DNA of 64,000 nt from Spongospora subterranea f. sp. subterranea (GCA_049724395.1 JAUGWO010000001.1:62001-126000); one strand, 5' to 3'. Counted from the first letter of the stretch, positions 42,526 to 54,370 are shown. Notes: generated from the sequence alone by a model not told the origin. Translations and numbers: made by a program.

Positions 42526-43443
42526 TGAACGTTGTAACAGTCGGAGGTCTACGATTGCACTCGGAGGGCGCCCATCATCGGTATTATTATACATTACGTA
42601 GACGTTCTTGCCAGATCGCTTCCACTCAACAACTTGCTTCGCCAGTTTCTCCATACACTGTTCACCATAAGATCCAACATACTGGCCATTGGATCCATGT
42701 AGTCGTAGATAATAGCCCCAGTCACAACATGGCTGATAGCCTTCGAGTGTAGGGTTCCAACCGTCTTTCAAATCGCCTACCCACATCTTTACGTTTTTGA
42801 TGTGTATCGCCGCGAAGCAAAAATTACACGACCTCATCGCATCATAAATTTCTTGGCAATACCAAGACGCATGTCTGAATTCAAAGACATAGCGACCATC
42901 TCTGGGCAGAATGGCTCTGAGAGCATATAGCTTGTCAACTGAGTACGTGAGCTTGGGCGGAAGCTGAAACAAAATGGGCCCAAGATGATCACCGAGTTGT
43001 TTACAGCCTTGCTCATAGAAATAATGCCACCTTTCGGCGAAATTGTCATCGACGTTGAGTTGCCTCCAATGGGTGAAGTACTGGTTAGCTTTGACCACGT
43101 ACGTGAATGAAGGTCGCGGCGACGAATCATGGCACCATTTTTTCCAGGTTGATAGTTTCGGGATACGATAAAAAGTCGAGTTCAATTCGACGGAATCGAA
43201 CTCAGCAGAATAGAATTTGAAGAGGTCCACACCTCGAGGATAAAACACGCCCTTTTTCCAATGATCATAGCAATACCCACTGGTTCCCAAATAAAATTCC
43301 TTTTGATGACAAACTTTCCGTTTCTTCTGGAACTGTATTGGCTCTTCATCGGAACTATATGATGCTGTGACACTAATATTCTTCTTAGCCAGTGCTTTGG
43401 ACGAAACTGTAGAACCCGACATGATGGCCGCGTGCTTATGCAT
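42505..43443 (-). CDS. DUF72 family protein
   Basis: Single exon, 312 aa. Starts with a Ser/Lys-rich leader (MHKHAAIMSGSTVSSKALAK), perhaps an organellar or nuclear signal, then the DUF72 TIM-barrel-like domain: YLGTSGYCYDHWKKGVFYPR, FDSVELNSTFYRIPKLSTWK, YVVKANQYFTHWRQL, LGPILFQLPPKLTYSVDKLY, YVFEFRHASWYC, and YYLRLHGSNGQYVGSYGEQC ending in VYVMYNNTDDGRPPSAIVDL. These match DUF72 signatures (GTSGWxYxxW, VEINxTFYxxP, QLPP, EFRHxSW, YxRLHG, FNNTxxG). The family is mostly bacterial with scattered eukaryotes, so old transfer from bacteria is possible. Molecular function not established to my knowledge. Confidence 0.92.
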   Translation of the reverse strand: MHKHAAIMSGSTVSSKALAKKNISVTASYSSDEEPIQFQKKRKVCHQKEFYLGTSGYCYDHWKKGVFYPRGVDLFKFYSAEFDSVELNSTFYRIPKLSTWKKWCHDSSPRPSFTYVVKANQYFTHWRQLNVDDNFAERWHYFYEQGCKQLGDHLGPILFQLPPKLTYSVDKLYALRAILPRDGRYVFEFRHASWYCQEIYDAMRSCNFCFAAIHIKNVKMWVGDLKDGWNPTLEGYQPCCDWGYYLRLHGSNGQYVGSYGEQCMEKLAKQVVEWKRSGKNVYVMYNNTDDGRPPSAIVDLRLLQRSISRCDV

Positions 43444-43627
43444 CGATCGCAGCTCCTAATAATTGATTGGCAGATAATGGTTCGGGGATTCCTGCCTTCC
43501 TCGAGTCGAGGTCCCTGATTCCACAGAATGTTGCCCTGTCGAATTGCAGCATTTTCTGGTTGTCGATTCAAATCTGCTGCGAGCATATCTCTGTGGTGAT
43601 TAAAACATCGATAATGGTGTTTTTTTA

Positions 43628-43885
43628 TTCAAATGATAAACGAAATGTATCATAAGATGACTAGGCACGTCCTCTTCTCAGTATTATAACAGCACCGATT
43701 CAGTGATGATCTCATTCAAATGATAGACCAGTCGTGGGAGTATCATAAATGACTAGGCATGTCTTGTTGACAGTATCGTAACAGCACCGATTCAGTGATG
43801 ATCTCATTTAAATGATATGCCAGTTGTAGGAGTATCATAATGACTAGGCATGTCCTATTCACAGTATTGGAACAGCACTGATGCA
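43628..43885. repeat. About three copies of an 85-93 bp tandem repeat
   Basis: CATTCAAATGATA..GTATCATAA..GACTAGGCATGTC..AACAGCACCGATTCAGTGATGATCT recurs starting near 43628, 43713 and 43806 with a few changes per copy. Lies between two divergent genes. Confidence 0.8.
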
Positions 43886-44537
43886 ATGTTGACCTTCTTT
43901 GAGATACCGACACAAACAGCACGATCAGTTGAGGTGCGTCGGTTGCATTGTGGAAAGGGTGTCGTGATCAAAGGAAGCTGTGTTCGGGGCGAAGCGGGTT
44001 AGATTAAGTGGAAATAAGGTGGCTAACTTAGGTTCGTCAGTGGTCTAGAGTCAGATTTGGCTAATGCGAATCTGCTCAAAGGCTGTACGCTCGCCAAAAT
44101 ACCAATGACGAACTCTTTCCCAAAGTAGAAGAGCACGTTTCCTACACTTCATCATGCCCGCTTCGCGCAGAACCTTGGAGCCCAAGTGCCTTCCTTTGAA
44201 CACAGCATCCTTTCTACAAAAGAAGCACAAGTGGTGCTTGTCGTTAATGATTGAGCATGATGACAAAATCACAATAGAAGCAGCAGTTGTGCTCAGCGAC
44301 CAGCTCATCGAACAGCATGATAGATCAACTTGTGTGGTGCTGAGAACAGTGCGGTTATTCAATGAAAGACAATAGGGAGGGCAGATACGCTGAGGTCATG
44401 ACGGCTGACGTAGGCGACCAGACGATATTTGTGGGTACTGATCGGATATTATTCTGATCCTGATCTGAAGTAGATCATAAACTTCCGAATTGGTCGTCTC
44501 GCCGCCGCCTCGGCGTGGTTTCCCATTTTGCTAGAGC
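43886..44537. other. Upstream region of the RME-8-like gene
   Basis: Short ORFs on both strands (44051-44362 minus, 44154-44375 plus) overlap each other; neither is convincing. No other signal seen. Confidence 0.3.
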
Positions 44538-47500
44538 ATGGGAAACGAGATTAGCGGAGATGCTAAAATTGTTATAAAAAAAGTGATGGATCTTAGAAGA
44601 GATCATACGAATTGGAAAAGGTTTACCAGTCAGTAATATATCGAACTTCTCGTGCTAAGTTGAAGGTTTAGCGTTATCGAAGAATTTAATACTGTCGTTC
44701 CCGCTGATTATTCTGCCAAAAAATTCGAGGATAAGAGGATAGTTGATTTGGTGCTGCAGCTCCTGGCGACACAGTTAAAAGATAATCCCAATGATCAACG
44801 CGGCATCACGAACCTTCTGGAGGCTTCTCGTCGATTATTGAGGTTTAAAGGACTTTATAAAATGTTAGGAAAGTGCAACGTTTGGCCATGGATTCAAGCG
44901 TTGCAGCACAACCATCCCGAGGTATTGTTTGCGGTTGCTTGTAGAATCTGTCATACCTGAAATGTCAAATTTAGATCGCGGAGTCGGCGCTGGTTGTGAT
45001 GAGGAACTTTATAGAATATACTGGCTTAGAAACAAAAGAAGACAAAAAAATACTGATGGAATCGCAAGCTCGTGATTTGCTATTTCAATCGAAGGGACTT
45101 TTTTCCCTTGTTGATCTACTTCAACGATACGCTGGCACTCAAATGTGGAGTATCATAGCTGGAACTTTGAGAATTTTCTCTATTCTTCTTCTCACGTCTC
45201 CAAAGTCTACTCCAGCTGATGCTGTAGGTCCCATCGTGGGTGCGCTACATCAGATGATCGGGAAATTACTGGAAATGTCGTACGACCCAAATCCAGATGT
45301 ATGCTACTTTGGCATTTTAACGGTGTGTAATGAGTCTGATTCCCCGTCTCTCAATATTAAGGACCCGGGCCTAGGTTCAAGCCGTCATCTTGCACTCAGA
45401 TTCCAAATCCACAAAAAACATCCAGAATCTAGCATTGTCAAATGGTTGCTTATTGAGGCATTTCTACCTCTCAGTAAATGGTGAACAGACATTGCAAGAA
45501 AAGCAACAAATAGGGGCAAATGCGAAAGCGATTGTTTTGGAAAGCCGGAATCTTATAGGGCTGCTAACTGATGGTCATACAAAAGCCACAGACACTCTAC
45601 AGCGATGTTTACCAAATCATCTATTGAAGCGTCTATGGGAAAACCACCCTTTCCCCAAGGTCTTCACATTTGCCAAAATTCGGGCGTCGGTGTCGTCGAG
45701 TGATACGACATGGCAACGGTACATGAAGGGTAAGCAGATACTGTGAATCAGAATCAAATCAGTTAATTCTTGGTACATAGGCTCCCATCGTGCTAACTGG
45801 ATTGCCGTCTTCGTTGAGCTGGACAAGGAACATAATCTACCGCATTTAATCTGGAACGATACAACTCGGCACGAACTCTTGGACACACTCAATTTGGAAG
45901 TGCTTGAGCTCGAGCATCAGAAGAAACGAAATCCAGCAGCAGAATGGGATTTTGAAGGGTTTGAGCCTCATTATGCAAGTGTTGAGGCCGAACTTCAAGT
46001 CCATGGGTACTATCTGAAGGGGTTGATAGCGACTCTGATCGACTCTTCTTCCACCTATGAAATCAATCAAAAAGACCTTGTGGCATTGATCAATCATCTA
46101 TACAATCATGCTGTAATATGTTTATCCTGACGCACTCGTAGACAAAGGATTGACGTGGCAATTTTATGTATGTTAGGTCATTGAAGACAAACCAGTTTGG
46201 AAATGGGCATGCATTCGGGCGATGTCAGCACTTTATAAAAGATATTCCCAGGTATCAGCTGTGCGTTGCTGATATCCATGCGATTTATTTTTCTTCAGGT
46301 TCTTTTGGATTTCGAACCCCTTGCCTATTTTGTTTGGTTGATGTCCCCCAAGCATACGCGGCCGTTGTGGTATGTGCCTGTTTCATCAAAAAGGCTTGTC
46401 GTGTTTTATGGATTTTTTTGAAATTAGGAGAGATGAGATATTGGTATTTTTTCAAGATTTACTCCAACATCAGCCGAATGCCCGACGGTTCATGCAAGCT
46501 GATGGTGTTAAATTCTTAGTCACCTACATGTCGCAAGCTCACAATGGCCCAGAAAAGTTTCTTCAGGTACTGCGAAACTTCTGCATGTAAAAAATGTTCT
46601 TGAACCCGCTTAGGGCCGCCAAATGTCTCTGGAACCGCTTTACGCTGTTCCAATGACGTTCAATTCATCGTACACTCCTAGCACTCCAACTATACATGAA
46701 GGCCCGGATCGCGAAAAAGAACAAGATTCGGATGAGTTCGGACTACTCCCAGTGCCACTCACCAACGGCCAGTTGGCCGATCTGTGCATCGACCTTTTGA
46801 AGCTGCTCTTGAACCGCGTCCCTCGCTTGTGCAAATCGATCACCAAAACGCCAGAGTTCCAGCATATTTTACAGTTTCTATTGTCTTCCAACCACGAACA
46901 GTCGAACAAAATTTTACCTGTAATTACACAGGTCAGTTGGCCTTGAAACAATGGTTTCAACCAAATGTCTGACTGATATATTCTTTTTTAAAGCTCTCTC
47001 TCAGTTCAGTGTCGGCGCAGTCGACGTTAGCTCAAAGGGGCGCGTTTTAGGTTCACGTTTTACGCCATGGATGATCAGTCCGACATTGCTGCTATACAAC
47101 TTCTCCATATGTTTCACATGAAACAGGTTAATGTTTTTGGATTTTGTCGCGGCCGACGATAATTTTGTTTTAGTCAGAAGAAACCGTTCAGTTCGGAAAG
47201 AGTGCGCTGCACTCTTTTCTTCCGTTCCCGATGATTCGATACTTGCAACTGCAAAGGTGGGAAATCTCACGAAACTTTGTTCGATTTGATGCTAATTGAT
47301 CTCCAGCCCCGAGAGGTTTCAAGAGGTTTTTGATGGCGATGTTAATCAACCAGACCTGATCTGGAATAAATCCCTTCGCACGCGTCTGGTTGAAACCGTG
47401 AGGAACGATATGCGTGAGTTTGTCGACGTGCTAAGGGATCGACCGATGACACTCTATTCGCATTCTGAACCTACCACAATTATATACCCGGAATTAATTG

Positions 47501-50500
47501 ACGAGGTTGTCTAATATGTCCAAATGTTGCTTGCTTTTTGTAATCAAGCATTTGTAGGTCTGCTGTGGAGGTATATATTTGAGAAATTTCGTAGCCAATC
47601 CCTCCTTCAATGTTCCAGACCCGTCATTTATGATGAATGGATTCGTCGACGCGATAAAATTTGGCCTCAAAAATCTGGATTTGGAACTTCTGATTCAATC
47701 ACAAATCATTGCCGTCGAGAGGTATCCTGACCTACCGGATTGCGGGTCATATCCTGTTTTTGTCGAACTTCTTCAGATCATGACTCGTGATATACGTGAA
47801 GTGCGAAATATATGCATTTGTAAAATTAAGCTGATAAACTTTCAGGACTTAGATTTACGTCTTGTAGACAAATCAGCTGATCTTCTCCATCGGCTTCTAT
47901 CAATTCCGAACAGCGAAAACATTAGCATCTGTTTAGCCAATGACGGGTTCGGTAAGATGTTGTGGTAAAGGCAACGGAATCTTCTTGATTTTTTTTTTTA
48001 GTGGCGTCGTCGCAGAGTTTGCTGAACATTGTGCAACTCGATTCTTCGGATAAAAGGACGGAACCATCGATTCAGAAGTTGATTCGGATCATGAATATTT
48101 TGTCGTTTGCAAATGAAGAGGTACGTTTTCGCATCAAAACGCCTCGGGATCTTTGCTTATGTCGTTCATCTATTAGGCCTTCTTGACGATGCATGAAAAC
48201 CCTCAGGTTGTGATTGAGCTCGTCTCGCTAATATCAAATCAATACGCCATCGACCATCCCGGCGTCGCTGTAGAGGCATTGCGTCTTTTCAACATTCTCG
48301 CAGAATCGGCAGTGACTTGTCGCGATCTTCTGACCAGGTATGATGAATTGTTACTGTTCATCGCTGCACGCATCTCAAGCATTACCTTAGTGGTGCCATT
48401 CTTTCCATAATCAATATATCAATGTTTTTCGATGAACAATCTGATCTTGCCAGAGAAGCTGCACTGGCACTAACTGCACTTTCTGGCGTGAAAGCTACAA
48501 GAGAAACCGGCGATGATGACATCAGGTCGAAATTGATTTGTCTTCCAAACCATTTTTGCTCACCGACGGTGGTGAACTAGGTTTGTCTTGCAATATCTGC
48601 TAACCCCTGGTCTATTGGCTCGCCTTGGAAAGTCAGATCGTTTTGTTAAAGAATGTCGTTCTACATTTTACAATCCGTGTTTGATATGGGGGAGCAGAGC
48701 AAAGGAACGAACTGCAAACGTTTATTTTGGCGCAAATGGCGCTTATTGAGAAAGAGCGCATGTGGAACAACTACAAAGATAAACTGCAATCTTTTCATTT
48801 CTCCAGCATCGCTTCTGAAATCCAAGTCAGTGATGTCTTCCTAAAGCTATACAATCAGCAAGAGGTAACATCCGTCGGAATGTGCTGTCAAATCCGTTAG
48901 TTTACAGACTATTCTTGGACTCATAGGATTATTCTATCCCCAATGATCCTGTCGAGTTTTTGTCAGCGTTAGTTGAACATTTGCGAACAGTTGCCATGAG
49001 CTTGCAATCCGCTTCTGCCGAAAATCTTGAGAGCATTATTGGAAATGTTGAAATTACGGCGATTTCCGCCAGACGACTACAAAAAGACACACAATCGCTC
49101 TGTAAATCTCCAGCTCAGGATTCTCTTGTATTTATCCCCCACTATTCGCAAATATCATGCAATTATTTAAACGTGTATAGGTGGCGTTGATCAGTAACTT
49201 ATTCGATACCTTACATCCGTATATCATTCATGCTTGTGTTCTTGTTCTGGATGTGCTCTCGAAAGCGCCCACCAGTTTTGCTATTACGACGCAATATGCG
49301 TTCGTTCTTCACCGAGTCGTCAACTTCAAAAGACCCTCTATCAACGCAGTATGAAGACTTGCTTCGTGATCAACCTGATCTTTGATCTGTCTGCTAATCT
49401 ACAGATGCCGGATCTGGAAATGACTCTACGTCTTTTACACCATCTATGCTGCAAAGACCCGGAAATTGTTGATGCGTTTTTTGATGATGGGTTTATCATC
49501 ACTCTTATGTAAATTCCACGGTGCTGTACACGGTTTTCAGATAGGCTAAACATTTTTTCGCCAGGAATATTTTATGCGATATTACCAAAGAAGCTGCCGA
49601 ATCAAGGATCATTACAGCTCAGATAATGGGTACACTAGTTTCAGATTCTCGAAAGGGCGAAGCATACATGGATATGTTCTCGCATCTTCTCGCACCTACA
49701 TTCCGAGATTTTCTTTCCGAGGCAGTTCGACAGCCAACGGCGCTTATCAGCTTCTATGATGAGGTAGTGGTGGTTCAATATGGAAACGCCAAATCATAAT
49801 GGCGACCTTAGGATCACGACACGCCTATTGTATTTTGGAAAGATGAATGCCGGCAAGATCTGGTTGTATTTGTGAAGCAAGAGCTACAGGGCCTGGTTGC
49901 CCATCAAAAGGTTCTTGATGAGTATTAATTACTTCCTGCCGAATCTGAGTATCGTATTAGGATGCTCTTGAATACGGTGTTGGCGCTGCACCATACCAAT
50001 GGGATTGGGCAACTATCCACGAACGGTTCAACCAGAAGACTCTTGGCGCTGAAATTTACATTGATGGCATATACATCAATGCGTTCAATGCTAATCCGTA
50101 CTTCCAAGTTAAACCGGATCGGTATTCTCCATTCGTTCAATTGAATTGGATAAATGGTTGATTTCTTCACAGTTTTTTTTTGAAACTGGTCGAAGCGTTA
50201 TACGGAGTGTTTCACGAGTATGAGACATTTCGAGATGAAAACCAAACCGAATGGGTGAAGACTTCCATCAAGAATCTTCTGGTAATTTGATTCTCAAATT
50301 TCTTTTGCTGCGACTGAAATATCAATTTCATTCTATTCTAGGCGCTTTGGGAAGCGGTTCTCAATCTCCTCACAAATCTACCTCACCTTCAGGACCGCTG
50401 CGTTGATTATCTTGACTACATATTCGGATACTTTCATCCTAGCGTGGATACTGTTTTGCAAAAGGTTGAATCGCGATGCTAGTTATTGCAAACGGGCTTA

Positions 50501-51307
50501 CAGTTTCAAATAGGTTGCATTAAAAATCGCATGCATTTTGGCCACGAACACACTTTGTGCGGAGAACATTGCCAAATTTCGCCTTGTGAAGAACGTTATG
50601 CCTCTTCTAGAAACGCTTAGAAAGGAGGATTGTATCCATCAAGTGCTGTCATTTTTACTTGACGTAATTAGGCGATCTTCTCCCGTCGTGGCACAGATAA
50701 AGTCTACAGGCGGAGTGATTATGCTTCTGAACGTCATTTTAGGTATCCAGGATTTTTATGGTGCTCCCTTGTTTTTTTAATTCAGTTCAATATAGATAAG
50801 ACAATAAAACAAGATGACAGAGAAAATGCTGCAATGATCGTCAGCGCAATGGTTCAGGACAACGTCTTCGGGGTTGTTATTGCCAGTTATGTTGTGCTAA
50901 TCCTAACGGACAAATTCAAGACAATTTTCCAATCACGCCCCTCTAAGTTCATCGAGTTCATTGACAGTGACCATACCAGTTCCGCTGATAATAGAGTCTG
51001 GAATTCCAAAACACGAACGGCTGTTACTGATATTCTCAAATCCCAGGTAATCTGCAATATATTTCCGAATTAGACAAACTTTCTAACAACTTGTTATCGG
51101 TAGAGCGGTGATTTGTCAACAGCCATGTGGTTTTGGGATGGTGTTTGTGATGTATGGGATATTTCGCAGCTGTCGGTTGTGTGGGCTGACATCCCGAAGA
51201 GCTCGCCCGTAGAACAAGAAGCTGTTCCTGATGCAAGCAATGCTAATGACGTTAAAGCTGCTGACGACGCCGCATCAATGATCAGCATGAAAGAGGAACT
51301 GGGATAA
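44538..51307 (+). CDS. RME-8/DNAJC13/GRV2-like endosomal ARM-repeat protein lacking a J domain
   Basis: RME-8 is a large endosomal scaffold that recruits Hsc70 through a central J domain. More than 20 short exons. Start ATG 44538, MGNEISGDAKIVIKKVMDLR, then EDKRIVDLVLQLLATQL and ARM-like helices. DNAJC13 landmarks in order: TDTLQRCLPNHLLKRLW (45590), IWN repeat 1 (LPHLIWNDTTRHELLDTLNL, then ASVEAELQVHGYYLKGLI, 45840-46030), NARRFMQADGVKFLVTYMSQ (46480), IWN repeat 2 (PDLIWNKSLRTRLVETVRND 47352, then CGGIYLRNFVANPSFNVPDP 47560-47630), IWN repeat 3 (MWNNYKDKLQSF 48760, SEIQVSDVFLKLYNQQ 48815), repeat 4 (PIVFWKDECRQDLVVFVKQE 49820, EIYIDGIYINAFNANPYFQV 50055). DNAJC13 has its J domain between repeats 2 and 3; here no HPD or J-like helix is seen. 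The PH-like N terminus is also missing. A frame step near 48690 may be a missed intron or an error. Confidence 0.85.
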
Positions 51308-51449
51308 TTCAACTTTTGTATAAAAAATCAACGTTTTCCTCTCTATTTAAACATCAACCTTGTAAATTCGAGTTTGCTCTACATTCAAGGGATTGCACTG
51401 GATTACTCTTCTTCTAATATTCGGGTAGTTTCTTCTGCTAGGTCAACTT

Positions 51450-52364
51450 TCAGCAACCGCACAGTTCCCAGTGTACGTTCTGATTAAGACAGATTATAAC
51501 GTGACGTGATCTGTCAATAACTGATAACAAATTACCGGGTAACTCGGCAGCTGTTGCCCCTTCCAGAGCGAACGCTAATTCTACAACCAGTTTCGATGCA
51601 GCGCTTTCAATGTATCCAAGAATGAATTTGGTTACTCGACTTGAGAAAACATTGACGTTAACTTCAACCTGAAATGAGGATAAAAACGACTGATTGCCAC
51701 GGAAGAGAAGATCACATACTAGGCCTGGTGCCCGGTGAAAAGCACATGTTATCTTGTTCGCAATGATAGTTGGGCGGTTTAGATTCACACCAGGAACGCT
51801 GAAATTTTCAATCCTTGGAATCAGCTTTAACCGCTGTGCGCAACTCTCATCTGTCCACCCTCCGTTCTCAGCATTTGTAAAAAACTGATTCAGCAATGCC
51901 CCAGCTTCTGTGAGTTCATTTGCTGGCCGATCCGTCTCGACGAAAGTCAAAACCAGATATCGGGGATGCATTTGAAACGTGACGACGAAAATTCGCCTTT
52001 CATCTTTACCTGATTGTGCAAATTGATCATGAGACAGAACACATAAGCAAGATTCAACTAAATCTGTACATTGTTCACGAAGATATCGTGCATATGAATC
52101 TGGCTTGGTTGACATATTATCAATTCTTTCCCCGCTTTTGCCGGAAGGAGCCAGGAGTACATCAGCATCAACGAGCTTCAACAATGGACAACCAGACTCT
52201 ATTTTGACTTTATCTTCAACGTAGGTTTTCGACCTAACATCGAAGGGCTTGGACGCCTCTGACCATGTATGCGCTTCCGCTGCTGAGCCGGTCCCACAAG
52301 GGAACATGCGCTTGGGGGCCTTCGCCGTTGGGACAAACGAAATTGGGGCATTAGCATCGCCCAT
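51450..52364 (-). CDS. EDR2 C-terminal (DUF1336) domain protein
   Basis: ATG 52364 (MGDANAPISFVPTAKAPKRM) to stop 51450, 304 aa, open throughout, though a short intron near 52010-52080 is possible. Family landmarks: ASKPFDVRSKTYVEDKVKIE (plant FxVRSKNYLxDKxK), LKLVDADVLLAPSGKSGERI with DNM, FVVTFQMHPRYLVLTFVETD (VNLQVPGPPxYSLVxYF), AQRLKLIPRIENFSVPG, VEVNVNVFSSRVTKFILGYI (IDVDIGSSTVARxVxGxV), LVVELAFALEGATAAELPGN. The domain makes up nearly the whole protein, without the START or PH domains of plant EDR2, as in many protist versions. In plants EDR2 limits cell death; the biochemical role of this domain is unclear. Convergent with the RME-8-like gene; stops lie 143 bp apart. Confidence 0.85.
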   Translation of the reverse strand: MGDANAPISFVPTAKAPKRMFPCGTGSAAEAHTWSEASKPFDVRSKTYVEDKVKIESGCPLLKLVDADVLLAPSGKSGERIDNMSTKPDSYARYLREQCTDLVESCLCVLSHDQFAQSGKDERRIFVVTFQMHPRYLVLTFVETDRPANELTEAGALLNQFFTNAENGGWTDESCAQRLKLIPRIENFSVPGVNLNRPTIIANKITCAFHRAPGLVCDLLFRGNQSFLSSFQVEVNVNVFSSRVTKFILGYIESAASKLVVELAFALEGATAAELPGNLLSVIDRSRHVIICLNQNVHWELCGC

Positions 52365-52539
52365 GACTAAGAAGAAGAATTGATACGGCAGCCCAAAGCC
52401 TGACGAAACAGGGGTTGTGCGGCCAACAACGCCCCGATTGCACTTAGGAGAACCGATGTTAAACCGTCTCTTGTAATGTCTCAAAGGGGCACTTTACATA
52501 GGTAATCTGTAGATACACCGACACTTCACAATCGCACTC

Positions 52540-53270
52540 TGTAGATACACCACACTGCACACACACACTCGTAGGGACACACTGGTACACCGAACTGCAC
52601 ACACAACCGATGGGACACACTCAATTCATCGGTCAAACACACCAAACAATCGTGGTAGTGACAATATAGGGACACTTGGTTAGATACACCGCACAGCAAC
52701 ACACTGGTACTGTACACACTTACAGCGAACTGCACAGTGCACACGCAACCAATGGACCACACTCAATTCATCGGTCAAACACACCAAACAATCGTGGTAG
52801 GGACACTGTAGGGACACTTGGTTAGATACACCGCACAGCAACACACTGGTACTGTACACACTTACAGCGAACTGCACAGTGCACACGCAACCAATGGACC
52901 ACACTCAATTCATCGGTCAAACACACCAAACAATCGTGGTAGGGACACTGTAGGGACACTTGGTTAGATACACCGCACAGCAACACACTGGTACTGTACA
53001 CACTTACAGCGAACTGCACAGTGCACACGCAACCAATGGACCACACTCAATTCATCGGTCAAACACACCAAACAATCGTGGTAGGGACACTGTAGGAGTA
53101 GGGACACTCGGTTAGATACACCGCACAGCAACACACACACTGGTACTGTACACACTTACAGCGAACTGCACAGTGCACACGCAACCAATGGACCACACTC
53201 AATTCATCGGTCAAACACACCACACAATCGTGGTAGGAGCACAGTAGGGACACTCGGTATGTACACCGCA
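52540..53270. repeat. 142-bp minisatellite, about five copies
   Basis: Three near-identical units start at 52680, 52822 and 52964, with more divergent units before (about 52540) and after (about 53113). Each unit contains TTAGATACACCGCACAGCAA, ACTTACAGCGAACTGCACAG and CACTCAATTCATCGGTCAAA. Adjacent copies differ by small indels (extra GTAGGGA). It lies just upstream of the DUF1336 gene. Minus-strand open frames through it are artefacts of a unit length of 142, which cycles frames. Confidence 0.95.
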
Positions 53271-53857
53271 CTGCACATAACGACAGCACATATTCAGAAT
53301 GTTTTGAGTTCTCTTTAGTTGCTGTCATCGTTGGGTAGGACGGCTTCAGGACAAACAAGAATTCCTTCGAATCCTTCGTTGATTGGTGATCAAACAACGG
53401 AATAACGATAGGAATGGGTTTGCTCGTGAACTTGCTAGTTGGAGCAGTTCGGGGGATGGATTAATGTCGCTAAAGCTTCTGAAAGGAACCGAAACCTTTT
53501 AAGCTCCCGTTCTAACATTTCTGATGATTAATAAGTGCATTTTACAACAATCAGATTTTCCGAAGATACTTCTCATCTTTAGAAGATTGTGAAGACGGCG
53601 TCACCCGACCAACTCAATTCGCCAAAATTGCAATTTTTTTACGCCAAACACCTCCACTTGCCCAAGAGGTTTTAGGGCGCTTAAGACAGGAGGAGTCCAA
53701 ATTCGTTTCGAATTGTGTACTGACCTAGACGAACTGTAATCCCTTTCTGAAAACAAAGCCGCAATTGCCAGGTTCCGACAACTGGATGCCCGACAGCTCT
53801 TGTCGTGCTATTTACCCAAAAAACCGATAGAATAACAACAACGATTCGCTAAACTGA
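53271..53857. other. No gene recognised
   Basis: Only short ORFs in unlinked frames; nothing splice-consistent or familiar. Confidence 0.4.
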
Positions 53858-54370
53858 TCAGCACGTTGATGAGGTTATCTGTTCAAGGAAATCGCTGACA
53901 CCTTGAACACGGCCCATTGAAACCGCCATCGCAGGAAAAATAATAAAAATCCTTAGATCAAATCCACCAACGGCTTCGCGATACAATTCATCGGATTCTC
54001 GTTGTTGAAGCCTCTCCCTAATTTGCCGTCTCGGCCTCGTCTGGCGCCCGTTGATTCTCATTCAATGCCCACTGCGATATATTACTAATCACTGATCAAT
54101 ACTTCATTTACCTTGGAAATCAGCAGAAATTTGTTGATATTCAGCTGCGATCATACGTCCTACTGGATTCCCCAATCCCTTTTCTTCTGAACAGTGCAAC
54201 GCGCGTCTACCACGATTTCTATCAGCAGCGTCAAAGCATGGCGATTTGACAAAACATATTTCTATTGTTTGTCTTGAATGGGTAGGCTCCAGGAATTCAA
54301 CAATGCAATTGCTTAAAGGGCTTTGCTGTCGGGAGTTTCCAGCGATTTGCGTATCCCGGCCGGGTCGACA
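53858..54370 (-). CDS. Small unknown protein, two exons, possible membrane helix
   Basis: Upstream exon about 54370-54115 (CIVEFLEPTHSRQTIEICFV, then SEEKGLGNPVGRMIAAEYQQ and ISADFQ) ends in a donor GGTAAATG; after an intron the downstream exon (about 54070-53858) reads RQIRERLQQRESDELYREAV then GGFDLRIFIIFPAMAVSMGR and VQGVSDFLEQITSSTC. A charged helix before a hydrophobic segment suggests a small membrane-attached protein. No ATG is visible for the first exon, so the 5' end is incomplete or hidden near the next gene. Family unknown. Confidence 0.35.

Noticed and set aside
44051-44375. Small gene upstream of the RME-8-like gene
   Set aside because: Two ORFs overlap on opposite strands, neither with a recognised motif or good start context.
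51450-52484. Longer N terminus for the DUF1336 gene
   Set aside because: The upstream extension begins with TTG, not ATG; the first ATG is at 52364 and gives a normal domain start.
52526-53397. Repeated Cys/Val-rich proteins on the minus strand (MWSIGCVCTVQF type)
   Set aside because: They are translations of the 142-bp minisatellite; the unit is not a multiple of three, and no signal, splice or stop pattern supports coding.
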